64,000 nucleotides of DNA, taken from Dipteris shenzhenensis. Its lineage: Eukaryota > Polypodiophyta > Polypodiopsida > Gleicheniales. The notes under the pieces are model-generated. The model was not told the origin of the DNA. It ran no database searches and saw only the letters and a list, made by a program, of their open reading frames with translations. The translations under genes were made by a program, and so were the position numbers. This document shows positions 45,873 through 57,964 of the stretch, in pieces. Position 1 is the first letter of the stretch; every line of letters starts with the position of its first letter. The stretch lies in the NCBI GenBank assembly GCA_047967505.1, contig CM106538.1. One strand, 5' to 3'.

Positions 45873-48134
45873 CCCAAGCTATTCATTAGAGACACCAAAA
45901 TGAGGAGAAGGATGACGTGAGGAGTAGAGGAGCTGGCCAATGAGGGGAGGGACAGCCTTGGAATTGCCAGCAACAAGCATGATGCAAGGAGGTGAGAAGG
46001 CAAAGAAGCAAGGAGGTGAGGAGGTGAGGAAGCAAGGAGGCGAGGAGGCAAGAGGCAGTCTTGAAGGGCAACAAGAGGGTGGAGGTGGCTGAAAGAGTAA
46101 GCAAGAAAGGGAGGGATGGAGATTGCTTGTAGGAAATGCTTGGATTAATGCTACAAATGCCATTTTTTTTTGTGTATTTTGCAGCATGAAATGTTTATGG
46201 CATTTTTCTTTTAAAAAATACAAAATTGTTGTGATTAATTGCGCTACAAACAACTCAAGCCGTAAAGCACCATGGATTAGTACAACAATATACATCACAA
46301 ATGGATGCATACACTCATATACATCACCGATGGATGCATACACTTATACTCACATCAATTTCCAATATTGTATTAGATGGACCCTTAGCATATATGTGTG
46401 CATAGAAGACCATTTCCTACATTGATCCCTGATTTCATAGTTAAATTATTCCCTTTCTCACATTCTAACATGTGAAGATTTAATGTACATGCATTATGGG
46501 CACATTATATTGCAGTTTATGACTAAATTTTTTTATGAATGCATGATACTTGTATATGGTCAAGGAAGGTATATTATCATTTTTGAATGATAACATTACT
46601 CTATGCTCCATTTTATTCTATATTAGAAACTATGATCACTAGATATTACATAAATGTATTGCTCCATTATATCCTATACTAAAAACTATTTTGACCCAAA
46701 TACATAATGCCAATTGAGGTTAGTACTGATGACAAGTGATGAAAACAATCTAATGGTATGAATGAGATCTTGTAAATTTTGGATATATAATATGGGTACT
46801 ATGTTGATTGAGCTATTTTTCTAAGGGAATATTTTCAACTTAATTACTAAATACATACTTACAATGGTGACCTGATTCCCATCTATATGTATAATCAAGT
46901 TTTACTTTGTGTTTAAAAAAAAGCTTTTGCATAAGGTTAAAATTTGAATAGTATTTATATTTGTTTAAGACTACCCATTGAGCTGGCTCCTATCCTTATA
47001 TTGAACATGATAATGTTCATAAAGATTTTATGAATACAAATAGATAGCATTGGCTCTCTTTTTAGTGGTTGGGAATGAACCCTAAAAGTACCCTAAAATG
47101 ACTATGTATTCCCTTATTTGTAGCATGGAAGTGATCATGGTAGAGTGGCATAATCCCTATTTTGCATTTTTCATAGGTTCTTTTGCTACTCATGGTTGGC
47201 GGATACACCACGGCATAGATCCGAATAGATATTTGGTTTTTTGCTTCAACTTGCTTGACTAGACTTTCCTTTATGATTGTTTGATTGTGCATGATGAGTA
47301 GTCACTGGCTTAACTGATGCATTAAGTGAAATGTTTTCCTTAAAGTTTTTCATACTACAAGATACGAGTTTGCTTATACGGGTGGAAATAAAAGCTTGTT
47401 AATGCCTGGTGCATATTTTTCGTTAGATGCAGTAGGATACTAGTTACCGAGTGTCTTTGCCAATTATTTCACTTGAATCATGCTCCTCTTATGCTTGAGT
47501 TTGTGGTCACGTATTGACTTTAACATAATAGTCTATAGGATACTGGATGAGCACTCAACATAGTGGTTAGATGCATTCATTTCTAGTTCCGATAGAACTA
47601 TCATTCAGACATTGGTCATAATAGAAATATGGAGGGCTAAAATCCTTTTTTGGCTCCCTAAGTTTTTTAAAGCATGGTATTGTCCAGATTACATAGGTAT
47701 TTTCACTAAGCAAAATTAATCCTTATGATGAAAATGTGTTTTTTTTCTTTTGACATAGTTAGTTCTGTTTCCATGTTTTTGGATCGAATGTATGGATGAT
47801 CTTCTGCAAGCATAGAGCAAGCATAAAAGACATGATATGTATATGTAGCACATGATCATGTTTACATATTTTGAGTCATATATTCTACATTGTGATCTAT
47901 CATTATCTTGCTGTGTGGATGTTCAATCTGAGTAGTGTTTGCTTTTTTTATCGCAAATTTTATGTATTGTTGTGTCTCTACCTCTCCACAACGACTCAAA
48001 TTGATAGTATGGGGATGAAAGAGAAGTTAATTGTGAGTTTCAGGCATGCCTTCATTGTTGGAATATGTTTAATTTGCTTATGATCACATCAATTGTTCCA
48101 ATGATATTGAGAGGAATAAGATGCTGGATGAGGT
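45873..48134. other. Non-coding stretch
   Basis: No gene recognised. It includes a purine-rich GGAGGTGAGGAAGCAAGGAGG repeat tract at about 45985-46060, and the rest is AT-rich. A 154-codon minus-strand frame (45879-46343) crosses the repeat tract and shows no domain. Confidence 0.45.
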
Positions 48135-48207
48135 TCTCGCTCGCTTGAAACCTATTTAATCTTGCTCGCTTATTTGGGGCTGCTCGCTTTTCTTCGCTCG
48201 CTTTTTG
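48135..48207. repeat. GCGAGCGAG-type repeat, copy 2 (inverted)
   Basis: CTCGCTCGCTTG ... TTGGGGCTGCTCGCTTTTCTTCGCTCGC, the reverse-strand form of 33713-33758 with an insertion. Confidence 0.8.
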
Positions 48208-49054
48208 GTAATCCTCGCCAGTACATAACTTTTCTGGCTCTCTCATGCCAGCCTTTAAATGCCTATAACTCCTGTTGATTGGGAACATTAGGAATAACTA
48301 GTTCTTGTTCAGCTCTAGTAATGAACTCCCAGTAGCCTTTTCCCTTAAGGAAATTCGTCATTCTAAACTTCCATGCTTGGAAGTCTATGTGCTCATCACA
48401 TCACATGCACATTTCGGTGCAAGTTACACTCACATTTGAGCCTCCCCGCCAAAACCGCTTCCTTCATGCACATTTGCCTCTACATCGAGGCATTTGACCC
48501 AGCACTTAAAAAGAACAAAAGAAAAGGTTTTATTTGTTGTTATTTCATCGATCGACGATTGGTATAGATCTAGATTAGAGTAGACAAGATCGCCATAGAG
48601 GGGACGCTTTGAATTTCCCCAAGTTACCAATCTAAGCCATGCCTGAAATTCTCAACTAGTACCTAATTGGAGTCAGTCCATACACTCACATACAGTTTCA
48701 CATCATTACATTACGTGAAACCTTACATTCATTAGTTCAATGAGCAGACTTCAAAGAGTACAGAGGCATTGCAGATTGTTTCAGTGGGTAGATAGCACTT
48801 GATTTCACACACACATGCCAACATTGTAAAGCTTATTCAGCTATCTCATGGCATCATGTACATCGTTTCAGCCTTGTAAAGCCTCTTGGCTATTCCCAGC
48901 ATCATTGCAACAAGCCTTGTAATACAAATCAGATTTTATATATTGCAGTTCTATCTTCACTGACGGTTCATAGATTTCACTTGGCATAGTCAGTGTATTT
49001 GCAGTTGATTCATACAAAGATTTTCACAACACTTTTGAGTACATTTCTTGCACC
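48208..49054 (+). other. Leader side of copia A, no 5' LTR recognised
   Basis: Upstream of Gag I see neither a TGGTATCAGAGC primer site nor a repeat of the 3' LTR start (TGTTGAGAGTTCACG). The 5' end of the element is either diverged or deleted. Confidence 0.45.
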
Positions 49055-50199
49055 ATGTCTATGACTAGCAACCTCAATCTGAAGGCATCTGCTAAGCTAG
49101 ACAACTCCAATTACGATACATGGAAATAATGAATGGAGACCCCATTCTTGTACTTCAGGACAAATGGGAGTATGTCGATGGGTCTACTCCTAGACCATTG
49201 GCCGATCCAGCCACAAGTAGCTCTACTCTATCTGTTGTCATAGCACCAACAACGGGATCTACAACAGGATCTATAGCTACACAAATAGTTTTTGCACCAG
49301 TAGTAGATCCTGCCATTTCCTGAGATCAGGCAGAATGGGATAAGAAAGACAAGTACGCCTATCATTTGATCAAGCAGAATGTGCAAGATGTCATGCTAGG
49401 ATAGCTCAACATAGTCAAGACATTAAAAGAAGCATGGGATATGTTCACAACTCTCTATGAGTCCAAGAACACATCCAGGATTCTCACCTTGAGAAACCAA
49501 ATCAACCAGAATTTCCACAATAGCAGTGAAACCAGTCATGCTTATGTACTCTGCATAAAAGACTACAACAATCAACTTGCAGCAGCAGGAGAGACTATGA
49601 AGCCCATAGAAATGGTTCAAGTCATTCTGAATGGACTAGGAGAGGGATACGAGAATCTAGTCTAGAGTACTGCCATCCAATGACAAATTCCGACATTGGA
49701 AGAACTTCAGTCAATTCTACTTGGTGAAGAACTCAGGACTCAAGCCATTCAAGCTCGAAAAGGCCATTCTAATGATCAAGCATTCACAGCTTTAGATAGA
49801 AGCAGAGGTAGAGGCAAAGGTAGAGGTAGATCATATCAAAAAAGTGGTCATCATCAGTAACAAAATCAAAGTCAGCATTAGCATCAGCATCATCCTCAGC
49901 AACATCAGAATCAGCAAAGAGAAAATCATTCCAACCGAGGAAGATTTCAAGGATGAGGAAATGCATCCACCAATGTGTCAAACATTCAGTGCAACTACTA
50001 TCACAAGTTTGGACACTATGAAAGAGATTGCTGCAAGAAGCAATACGACCAAGGCGGTCAATTCAGCAGTAATCAAGGGAATTCTCGAGGTAGAGGAAAT
50101 CATCGTGGTGGACATTCTAGTCATAGTCATTTTGTAAATGAACATGGGAATATGTTTCTTGCAAGCGAGGAAATGCATCAAACTGATACGTGTACCTAG
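49055..50199 (+). pseudogene. Copia A Gag with zinc knuckle
   Basis: Begins MSMTSNLNLKASAKLDNSNY, with the usual LDxxNYxTWK start, then a stop after 24 codons. KTLKEAWDMFTTLYESKNT and VQVILNGLGEGYENLV follow. The knuckle is CNYYHKFGHYERDC, where the second Cys is replaced by Tyr, with an Arg/Gly-rich tail. Several stops. Confidence 0.9.
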
Positions 50200-50850
50200 A
50201 CATTGATTACAATCCCAAAGAGGATTACAGCTATCAAGTCGGCCAAGTGGAATAGGATCCTTGGTATATTGACAGCGGTGCATCATCTCACATGACAAAT
50301 CATCAAGAATGGTTCAAAAAAATGAAGCCATTAGAAGGACATAAAAATGTCATCTACACAGCAGACAATACACTGAATCCAATTCAAGGGACAGGTGTTA
50401 TCCCTATGAACAATTTCACTAGTACAAAACGATTATGAAAGATGTGCTCTATGTTCCAAAGCTCAGCAAGAACCTTTTATCAGTAGGTCAAATGATAGAA
50501 CACAATTACAGAGTCATCTTCGGTGGTGATGAATGCACTATCAGAGATAAATCCAAAAGATGTTAGCTAGTAGCAAAAGGTGTCAAGGAAGGATGCTTAT
50601 ACAGAATGCTAGAGACAGTACTAGATAAGCATGCCATGTCAATTCAACCGCAATAGATGCCACTATTTGCAAAATGGCACAAGAGATATGGTCATGTTAA
50701 CTTCAAGTACTTGTTAGATCTCAAGAATCAAAATATGGCAATTGGAATTCCAAAGCTATAGTTTCTTCAAAAAGTTTGCAAAGCATGCTGTTTCGGTAAA
50801 CAAAAGCGAACCAACTTTGTTAGAAGTACCTCTCGTGCATGAGGTAATCT
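50200..50850 (+). pseudogene. Copia A protease and pre-integrase domain
   Basis: WYIDSGASSHMTNHQEW near 50260-50310 is the aspartic protease active site. KWHKRYGHVNFKYLLDLK near 50675-50730 and CKACCFGKQKRTNF near 50778-50820 are the HHCC pre-integrase block. Confidence 0.9.
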
Positions 50851-50871
50851 TGATTTAATACATATAGATGT

Positions 50872-51717
50872 ATGGGGTTATGCCCAGACCCATATGCCCA
50901 GGCCCACCACATCAATGGTTCACTTTACTACTTGACTTTCATTGACTACTATAGTAGATATTGTTGGGTCTACTTTCTAAAAGAGAAATATGAAGTGTTT
51001 TCCAGATTTCAAGAATTCAAAGCCATGGTAGAAAACCAGACAGGTAGAAAGATCAAGGTCATGAGATCAGATAGAGGAGGTGAATACATGTCTTCAGCAT
51101 TCATGAACTTTTGCAAAAATTATGGCATTCAAAGACAATTCACATGTGCAGATACTCCTCAGCAGAATGCAAGAGCTGAAAGGAAGAATGGGACTTTAGT
51201 AGATAGTGCTAGAGCAATGCTTAGTGAAAAGCATCTTCTGAGTTAGTATTGGGTAGAAGCAATAGCTACAGTAAACTATTTGCTTAATCGGCTTCCTACT
51301 GAATTGATACAAGGTATGACTCCTTATGAAGCATTCACTGGATACAAGCCACACATTGGGCATCTCTGCATATTTGGTTGCATAGCATATGCCCACATAC
51401 ATGATGATCATCACAGGAAATTGGATGCGAAGTTATGCAAATGCATCATGGTTGGCTACATGGAAGAAAGCAAAGCATACAAATTATATGGTCCCATCAA
51501 CTGCAAGGTCATTATCTCTAGAGATGTAACCTTTGATGAGGAATTAGAATGGAAAACCTCACCTACACAGGAGATAGAAGCATCGACTTCACAATCATCT
51601 ACAGAACAAGTTGATGAAGAAGAGCAAGAATTGCTAGCAACACCCCAAGCAGAGCCACAGCAACTCAGATGGTCTACTAGGGAAAGCAGACCTCCAGCCA
51701 GATTGACATATGCTTAG
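50872..51717 (+). pseudogene. Copia A integrase
   Basis: [20 protein letters not shown], then [14 protein letters not shown] and [16 protein letters not shown]. In active copia integrases this last motif is QNGVAE, so the Glu is kept but the context is altered. The C-terminal part KPHIGHLCIFGCIAYAH and the acidic linker follow after a stop at about 51245. Confidence 0.92.
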
Positions 51718-51735
51718 AAAGGCAAAGCAAATCAG

Positions 51736-52616
51736 GTGGAAACCATCAACTATGCTCTTATGACTACCATCATGGCTACAGAAGAGCTAGTGTACTTCGA
51801 AGATGCAGTAGACAAGCCAGAATGGCAAACTGCTATGAATGAAGAAATGGATGATCTGTATAAGAATAATACTTGGGAATTATGCGACCTTCCACCAAGA
51901 AAGAAGGCCATAGCAAACAAATGGGTATACAAAGTGAAGTACAATCTAGATGGCAGTATTCAAGGATACAAAGCCAAACTAGTTGCAAAAGGATTTGCAC
52001 AGCAATATGGTCAAGACTATGATGAGACTTATGCTCCAGTAGCAAAGATGGATTCCATACAGTCCTTGATATCACTAGCGACATGCAGCAAATGGAATGT
52101 GTACCAGCTAGATGTCAAGAATGAATTTCTCAATGGTTACCTAGACGAGGAAGTCTACATGCAACAACCAGCAAGTTATGTTGAACTAGGAAAGGAGAAT
52201 AAGGTTTGCCATCCCAAGAAAAGTCTCTACAGCTTAAAGCAAGCACCCAGAAGTTGGTATAGTAGAATTGACAAGTATTTTGCTGATCTAGGATACTTGA
52301 AATTCAATACAGATCATACTCTCTATTACAAATTCAAGGGGAAGACATTACTATTGCATTTTTATACGTAGATGATTTGATTGTGATAGGAAGCAAGGAT
52401 AGCTTCATCGAAAAGCTAAAACAAGACTTATCTGCAAAGTTCGACATGAAAGATCTTGGACTTATGCACTATTGTCTTGGAATCGAGTTCTTGAGAGATT
52501 TATATAGCACATTCATGAGTCAGCTCAAGTATGTTGACAGCCTCATTGAAGAAGTTTCATATGGCAGATTGCAAGATTGCAGCCACTGGGATGGAATAGA
52601 GTTTGAAACTTACTAA
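51736..52616 (+). pseudogene. Copia A reverse transcriptase
   Basis: WQTAMNEEMDDLYKNNTWEL, KWVYKVKYNLDGSIQGYKAK, QLDVKNEFLNGYLDEEVYMQ and the catalytic YVDDLIVIG near 52366. A frameshift just before the catalytic box separates two otherwise open frames (51736-52371 and 52377-52616). Confidence 0.93.
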
Positions 52617-52639
52617 AGATTCAGAAAAGCCTACTGTCA

Positions 52640-52985
52640 ATGATAGATACTATAGGCAGCTGGATCTCTTATATATCTAACAATCACACAGCCAGATATT
52701 TGTTATGCAGTAAGCTCACTAGCATAGTTTATGGCAAATCCAAAATAGTCTCACTGGAATGCAGCCAAAAGAGTCTTGAGATACATCAGAGGTACAAGAC
52801 AGTTTGGGATAGAATACAGAGGAAGTCATCCATGGTTGCATGGATACTATGACAATGACTATGCTGGAGATCATGAGACTAGGAGATCGACACAAATAGA
52901 TGCATTTTTCCTTGGTCAAGGTGCTATATCATGGTTGTCAAACAAATAGCCAACTGTTTCTTTGTCTTCGACTGAAGCAAAAGAT
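52640..52985 (+). pseudogene. Copia A RNase H, first part
   Basis: Decayed blocks end in ISWLSNK, a stop, then PTVSLSSTEA, the copia RNase H signature. The sequence is then replaced by family B integrase. Confidence 0.85.
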
Positions 52986-53002
52986 AGAGCACTCTGAAGT
53001 GT

Positions 53003-53820
53003 TTGGGGATTTCAAAGCTTTTAAAGCTATGGTTGAAAAAGAAATGCCTAAGGTCAGATGAAGGGGGAGAGTACCTCTCAAATGAGTTTGCAAGTTTCCT
53101 GCAGGAGCATGGCATAAAGCAGCAATATTCATGCAGTCATACCCCACAGCAAAATGGACTTGCAGAAAGGAGAAACAGGCATATTGGAGAGGTATCTCAT
53201 GCCATGCTCAATGAAAAAGACCTGCCGGATTATTATTGGGTTGAAGCACTTACTACAGTAGTCTACATAATGATTAGGACTCCCACTATAGCAATACATG
53301 GTATGACACAAGAGGAGAGGTATACTGGTAGAAAACTAGATATTTCTCATTTGAAAGTTTTTGGTTGCATTGCCTATGTTCATGTGCCAGATGAGTTGAG
53401 ATCCAAGTTAGATCCAAAAGTTGAGAAGTGCATCTTTATTGGTTATTCTATGTAGCAAAAGGGTATAGATGCTATAACCCTTCTACTCGTAAGTTTATAG
53501 TGAGCAAAGATGTTGTTTTTGATGAGATGAGCAGCTGGTATAAACCAGTAAATGTGATTGATTATGTAGATGCACAAAATGGTAATGTTGCTTAGAATTC
53601 ATAGCAGCAATCACAAAATATTAGTGGACCTGTAGTGTCCTCTAGCAGTGGTTCACATACTTTGCCATGGACAGGCATATTGAGATTAGGAGGATCTCCT
53701 CAAAGCAATGCAGATAGTGGTATGCAAGTATCACAAAAAGGAAAAGAGAAAGTAGATCAGCCCATGGTTGATGTGCATGCAAGTCACTCTTATGTGGATG
53801 TTGAATTTAGTGACTCAGAT
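53003..53820 (+). pseudogene. Copia B integrase (plus copy)
   Basis: [53 protein letters not shown] and [20 protein letters not shown]. The QNGLAE motif is intact. A stop at about 53454 splits it from the linker. The text matches the minus-strand remnant at 31734-32200 almost word for word. Confidence 0.92.
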
Positions 53821-53838
53821 TAGAGCCTTGATGATGAG

Positions 53839-55560
53839 TTGGGTATTCCTTCTATTGCTACACCTCGAGTAAGGAGGAAGACAAGGGATGTTTTGAGAGC
53901 ACTTGGTAGTGAGCCTATTTTGTGTAGGTCTACCAAAGCTAGGTATCCTATGGGTAGGCTGAAATATGATGGATTTACAGGCATTCACTATGCCTATATG
54001 GTCAAAGTGATACATGAACCAGAACCCACTTCTTTTGAGCAAGCGATGGGAAAAGAAAAATGGGAGAAAGCCATGGATGAAGAAATGGAGAAAGCCATGG
54101 ATGAAGAAATGGATGCCTTAGAAGAAAATGCTACATGGGAATTGGTGCCTTTGCCTAAAGACAAGAATGCAATTGGCTGCAAGTGGGTTTATAAGGTGAA
54201 GCACAATGCAGATGGTTCTGTGAACAGATACAAGGCAAGATTAGTTGCCAAGTGGTATGCACAGACGTATGGCATCGATTATGAAGAAACATTCAATCTG
54301 GTTGCAAGGATGGCAACCGTAAGAGTAGTCATTGCTATGGCTGCATCAAAGGGATTGTCTTTACATCAGATGGATGTAAAGAATGCTTTCTTGCATGGTG
54401 ATTTGCAAGAAGAGGTCTATATGGAGCAGCCACTAGGTTATGTTCATGCTGTTCATCCTGAGTTTGTTTGCAGGTTGAAGAAAGCCTTGTATGGTTTGAA
54501 GCAAGCACCCAAAGCATGGTCTGACAAGATAGGACAGTATCTTGTCACTATTGGCTTTCAGATTTCCAAGGCAGATTTCTCACTTTATGTGAGAAAAATA
54601 GAGAAAGGCATTATGCTACTTGTCATTTATGTTGATGATTTGATCATCACAGGTGAGTGATGAAGATATCCTTCATGTGAAAATGCTATTGAAGCAGAAG
54701 TTTGAGATGAAGGATTTGGGAGAGTTGTGTTACTTCTTGGGCATTGAAGTGATTAGATCCACAAGTGGGATATGGCTCTTGCAATATGGATTGGACATGC
54801 TATTCAAATATGGGATGACAGGTTGTAAGCCTATTTCAGTTCCTTTGGAGCAGAATGTGAAGTTGAGTGCAGATGCAGGTGAGCTTCTAGAAGACCCTAC
54901 TATGTACAGATGCATAGTAGGAAGTTTGATTTATATGACTATTACTAGGCCAGATTTGAGCTATGCTATTGGGCTAGTGAGTCAGTTTATGCAAGCTCCA
55001 AGGAAACCGCATTTGGATGTGGCTAGACACATACTAAGGTATGTGAAGTCCACATTGCACTATGGACTATTTTATAAGATTGGGGTTCAGATACTATTGC
55101 ATGGATACACTGATGCTGATTGGGCTAGTAGTATTTCTGATAGATGATCTACAAGTGGATATGTGTTCTCTTTTGGGAGTGTTGCAATCACTTGGACCAG
55201 TAAGAAATAGTCTACAGTTGCCTTGTCAAGTGCAGAGGCTAAGTACAGAGGTGCAGCAATGGCTGCATGTGAGGTAGCTTGGTTGCATAAGCTACTTTAT
55301 GATATGCATCAGTCTACAAATGGGCCAGTTGTCATTTATTGTGACAACATGAGTAGTATACACTTGGCAAATAACCCAGTCTATCATGCTAGAACAAAGC
55401 ACATTGAGGTGCATTATCACTATGTGCAGGAGAAGGTTCTAGTAGGTTTTATTGATCTAGTTTATGTCAGCACAAAGGATCAGGTAGCTGACATATTCAC
55501 AAAGGCATTGGGTGTAGAGAAGCTGCACAAGTTCAGAGACCTGCTTGGTGTGCAGGAATT
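53839..55560 (+). pseudogene. Copia B reverse transcriptase and RNase H (plus copy)
   Basis: An open frame to 54660 carries [40 protein letters not shown] and the catalytic VIYVDDLIIT. A stop and frame change follow. Then come FGMKDLGELCYFLGIEV-like text (EMKDLGELCYFLGIEV), MTITRPDLSYAIGLVSQF and RNase H blocks VALSSAEAKYRGAAMAACEV and HVRTKHIEV-like text to DIFTKALGVEKLHKFRDLLG. A 24-bp tandem duplication (EKAMDEEM twice) at 54066-54113 is absent from the minus copy. Confidence 0.9.
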
Positions 55561-55567
55561 GGGATTG

Positions 55568-55581
55568 AGCTCGAGGGGGAG
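55568..55581 (+). other. Copia B polypurine tract
   Basis: GAGCTCGAGGGGGAG lies directly before TGTTGAGATATC, the LTR start. Confidence 0.85.
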
Positions 55582-55934
55582 TGTTGAGATATCGAGCTCC
55601 ACTTGTGATATGCCAGGGTGACCGTTGTGCATTTATGTCACCGACTTGTTAGCTGCAGATGCAGTTGGTACACCACCCATGAATAATAGCTGGATGACAG
55701 CTATCTTTATGTACTCTAGTTAGTGGCTCAGTTAGTATGCCACCTTAGTTAGCTGAGTTTGTTTTGAGACCCACATATAGGGTTCACCTATTCTTTTGTA
55801 CTTAGAGTTCTTTTGGCTTTCACAACTAAGAAGAGGAAAACTGTTTTCAGCCTCCACCTTTGTGTATATTCCCCCATTGTGTATGTGAGAAAGCTGCAAG
55901 TGAGACTCATTCCTTCTCTCCCACTCTCTTCACA
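55582..55934 (+). repeat. Copia B 3' LTR
   Basis: About 353 bp from TGTTGAGATATC to CTTCACA, after which copia A RNase H resumes (LKRLLLEIDYF). No second LTR copy exists in the window, so its right end is inferred from that resumption. Confidence 0.8.
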
Positions 55935-55935
55935 T

Positions 55936-56250
55936 ATGGCTCAAAAGACTATTGTTAGAAATAGATTACTTTGATGAGTCAAAGCCAATGACAATATACT
56001 GTCATAATTAATCGGCTCAAGTATTGGCCAAGAATCCAGTATATCACTCCAGGACAAAACACATTAATGTCAAAGAGCACTTCATCAGAGAAAAAGTGTT
56101 ACTTCGTGACATCACACTGTAGCATTGTGATAGCAAAGAAAATTTTGCAGACATCTTTACCAAACCACTCAATAAGGAGCTATTTGAGAAACATCAACTA
56201 GCTCTTGGTTTGATGCAGAGAAAGGGCATTCCCATTAAAGGGGTGTGATG
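55936..56250 (+). pseudogene. Copia A RNase H, second part
   Basis: LKRLLLEIDYFDESKPMTIY followed by AKNPVYHSRTKHINVKEHFI and NFADIFTKPLNKELFEKHQL, the normal C-terminal end of a copia polyprotein. It is in the same orientation as the part before 52985. Confidence 0.9.
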
Positions 56251-56286
56251 GAATGTAATGCTCAATCCTTTGATATTGAGGGAAGG

Positions 56287-56700
56287 TGTTGAGAGTTCAC
56301 GCTCAACATCATGTGATCATGTGTGCATAGCACTATCACGTGATCATATGTGCATAGCACTAACCTTATAGAGTGCTATAAAGGAAAGGGTTAGATCCCC
56401 TAACCCTAACCCTAAATTCTATTTTTTCAACTAAATCTAGTGTACAATTAGTCATTTGTGGTGTGCTCTCTAGCTGTGCCCTCTCTCCTCATCTCCACTC
56501 TTCTCCTCTCCCCTATTCATATTTTGTCATAGTGGTGTAGCAATCCGACTGTGCCACCTTTAGAAGGCGGTTTTGTAGTAGTGTAGAAGAGCATTTGTAG
56601 AAGAGCATTGTAATAGCAAGAAGGGAAGAGAGAGTGACATTGTGAGCTCACGCTCTCCCTCTCACCTAGATTGCTAGGTTAGAAAGCTTGTCACTGAGTA
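56287..56700 (+). repeat. Copia A 3' LTR (right end approximate)
   Basis: TTGAGGGAAGG, a polypurine tract, is followed by TGTTGAGAGTTCACGCTCAAC. It contains an internal pair GTGATCATGTGTGCATAGCAC repeated at about 56315 and 56340, and three CCCTAA units near 56398-56416. No partner was found. Confidence 0.75.
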
Positions 56701-57763
56701 TGCATTGCAAGCCAAGGCGGCTTGGTTGGATCAGTTTCTTTCAATATATACTAGTGTGATTTCTTTCCTATTTGCCTATGAAGTGTTGTCTACTCGATAT
56801 GGTGTTAAATTCATAATTGCTAAAAATTTGATTCTCCTATCACCACATGGTTTCTCTTTCAACAACAAACTTGACCTCTATGTTTTATTGTTGACCACTA
56901 AATATTTCATCACCTCGAGCACATGCTAACTGCACTTAACGGATTACAAAAGCGAGCATCTTGACCTAAGCACTGCAAAAGGTTGGGCTGTTTATGAGCA
57001 TCGAGTGTCTTAAAGTAAACCTGTCGGGAGTGAGAAAACTAGAGCGTTAATAGATTTCTCAGTCAGGAGTGAGAAAACTAGAGCGTTAATAGATTTCTTA
57101 GTAGCTCTTCAATTGACACTCCTTAGTCCAAACAATACAAACCTCAGGCTTGCTCTGAACATCTTGATTTACAAATGGATCGACTACAGAAAGGGGGACA
57201 TGTTTAACTAAATGCTTAATGGAATCATAATGGTTAATGAGAGGGTCACATTAGTTAATAGAGACACCATAGGGTTCTCTTAGACCAAACATGCAATTTT
57301 GAGATGGCTAGAGTTTGGGGACACATTATACATTGTTTTTACGCCAAGTATCATACAAGGGGGCGGGAAATTTGGAAACAGTTGGCCAAGCTTTTGAAAC
57401 AATTGCCCAAGTATTCAAAACAGTTGCCTAAGTCAGGATAACACAAGTGCCATTTGTAGCACTTGTTCAAGACTAGTAGCCTAAGAGCTTGGGCCTACTA
57501 CAAGAAGGTATAACATGGACTACTACCATAATTAACTTGACAAGTCATAATTGGATAACACAAGTTCCATTTACAAAGCGTGGGAAAGAAACAAAGAAAG
57601 TAGAGCCACAAGAAGCTGACATAAAGAAAGGAGTAGCAACATGTCCTGGATGGGCCCAAGGAATTTGTTAAATGAGAGAATAGAGGGAGTGGTAGGATGA
57701 ATAGGGTTGGCCCTCCCTTCAAATGGCACTATGTACAAAAAGCCAACATCCTAGTACCTCTTG
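56701..57763. other. Non-coding stretch
   Basis: No gene recognised. It includes a 39-bp tandem duplication at 57024-57101 and a phrase (AAACARTTGCC.AAG) repeated three times near 57375-57435. Confidence 0.45.
57024..57101. repeat. 39-bp tandem duplication
   Basis: TCGGGAGTGAGAAAACTAGAGC... is repeated as TCAGGAGTGAGAAAACTAGAGC... with two differences. Confidence 0.93.
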
Positions 57764-57864
57764 GGAGGAGAGAGGGGAGGGAGAGAGAGAGAGGGAGAGA
57801 GAGAGAGAGAGAGGGGGGGGGAGGGGACAGGGAAGAGAGAGGAGATAGGAGAGGGAAGGGAAAA
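57764..57864. repeat. Polypurine tract left of the assembly gap
   Basis: About 100 bp of almost pure GA/GGGA sequence ending in GGGAAAA at the gap. Confidence 0.95.
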
Positions 57865-57964
57865 NNNNNNNNNNNNNNNNNNNNNNNNNNNNNNNNNNNN
57901 NNNNNNNNNNNNNNNNNNNNNNNNNNNNNNNNNNNNNNNNNNNNNNNNNNNNNNNNNNNNNNNN
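57865..57964. other. Assembly gap (100 N)
   Basis: Exactly 100 unknown bases, a conventional placeholder for a gap of unknown size. Frames running through it are not real. Confidence 0.98.

Larger units (their letters stand above)
52990..55934 (+). mobile_element. Copia family B, plus-strand copy, 5'-truncated, inside copia A
   Basis: Starts in the middle of integrase (SEVF, then [11 protein letters not shown]) and continues through RT and RNase H to its polypurine tract and 3' LTR. No Gag, protease or 5' LTR. Copia A sequence is on both sides. Confidence 0.9.
49055..56700 (+). mobile_element. Ty1/copia element, family A, interrupted by a family B copy
   Basis: The plus strand carries Gag, knuckle, protease, integrase, RT and the first RNase H block up to about 52985. 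The remaining RNase H resumes at about 55938, after the family B segment, and is followed by the polypurine tract and an LTR start at 56287. The right boundary is approximate. Confidence 0.88.

Noticed and set aside
45879-46343. 154-codon minus-strand frame, Ser/Pro/Leu-rich
   Set aside because: It crosses a purine-rich GGAGGTGAGGAAGC repeat tract and has no recognisable domain.
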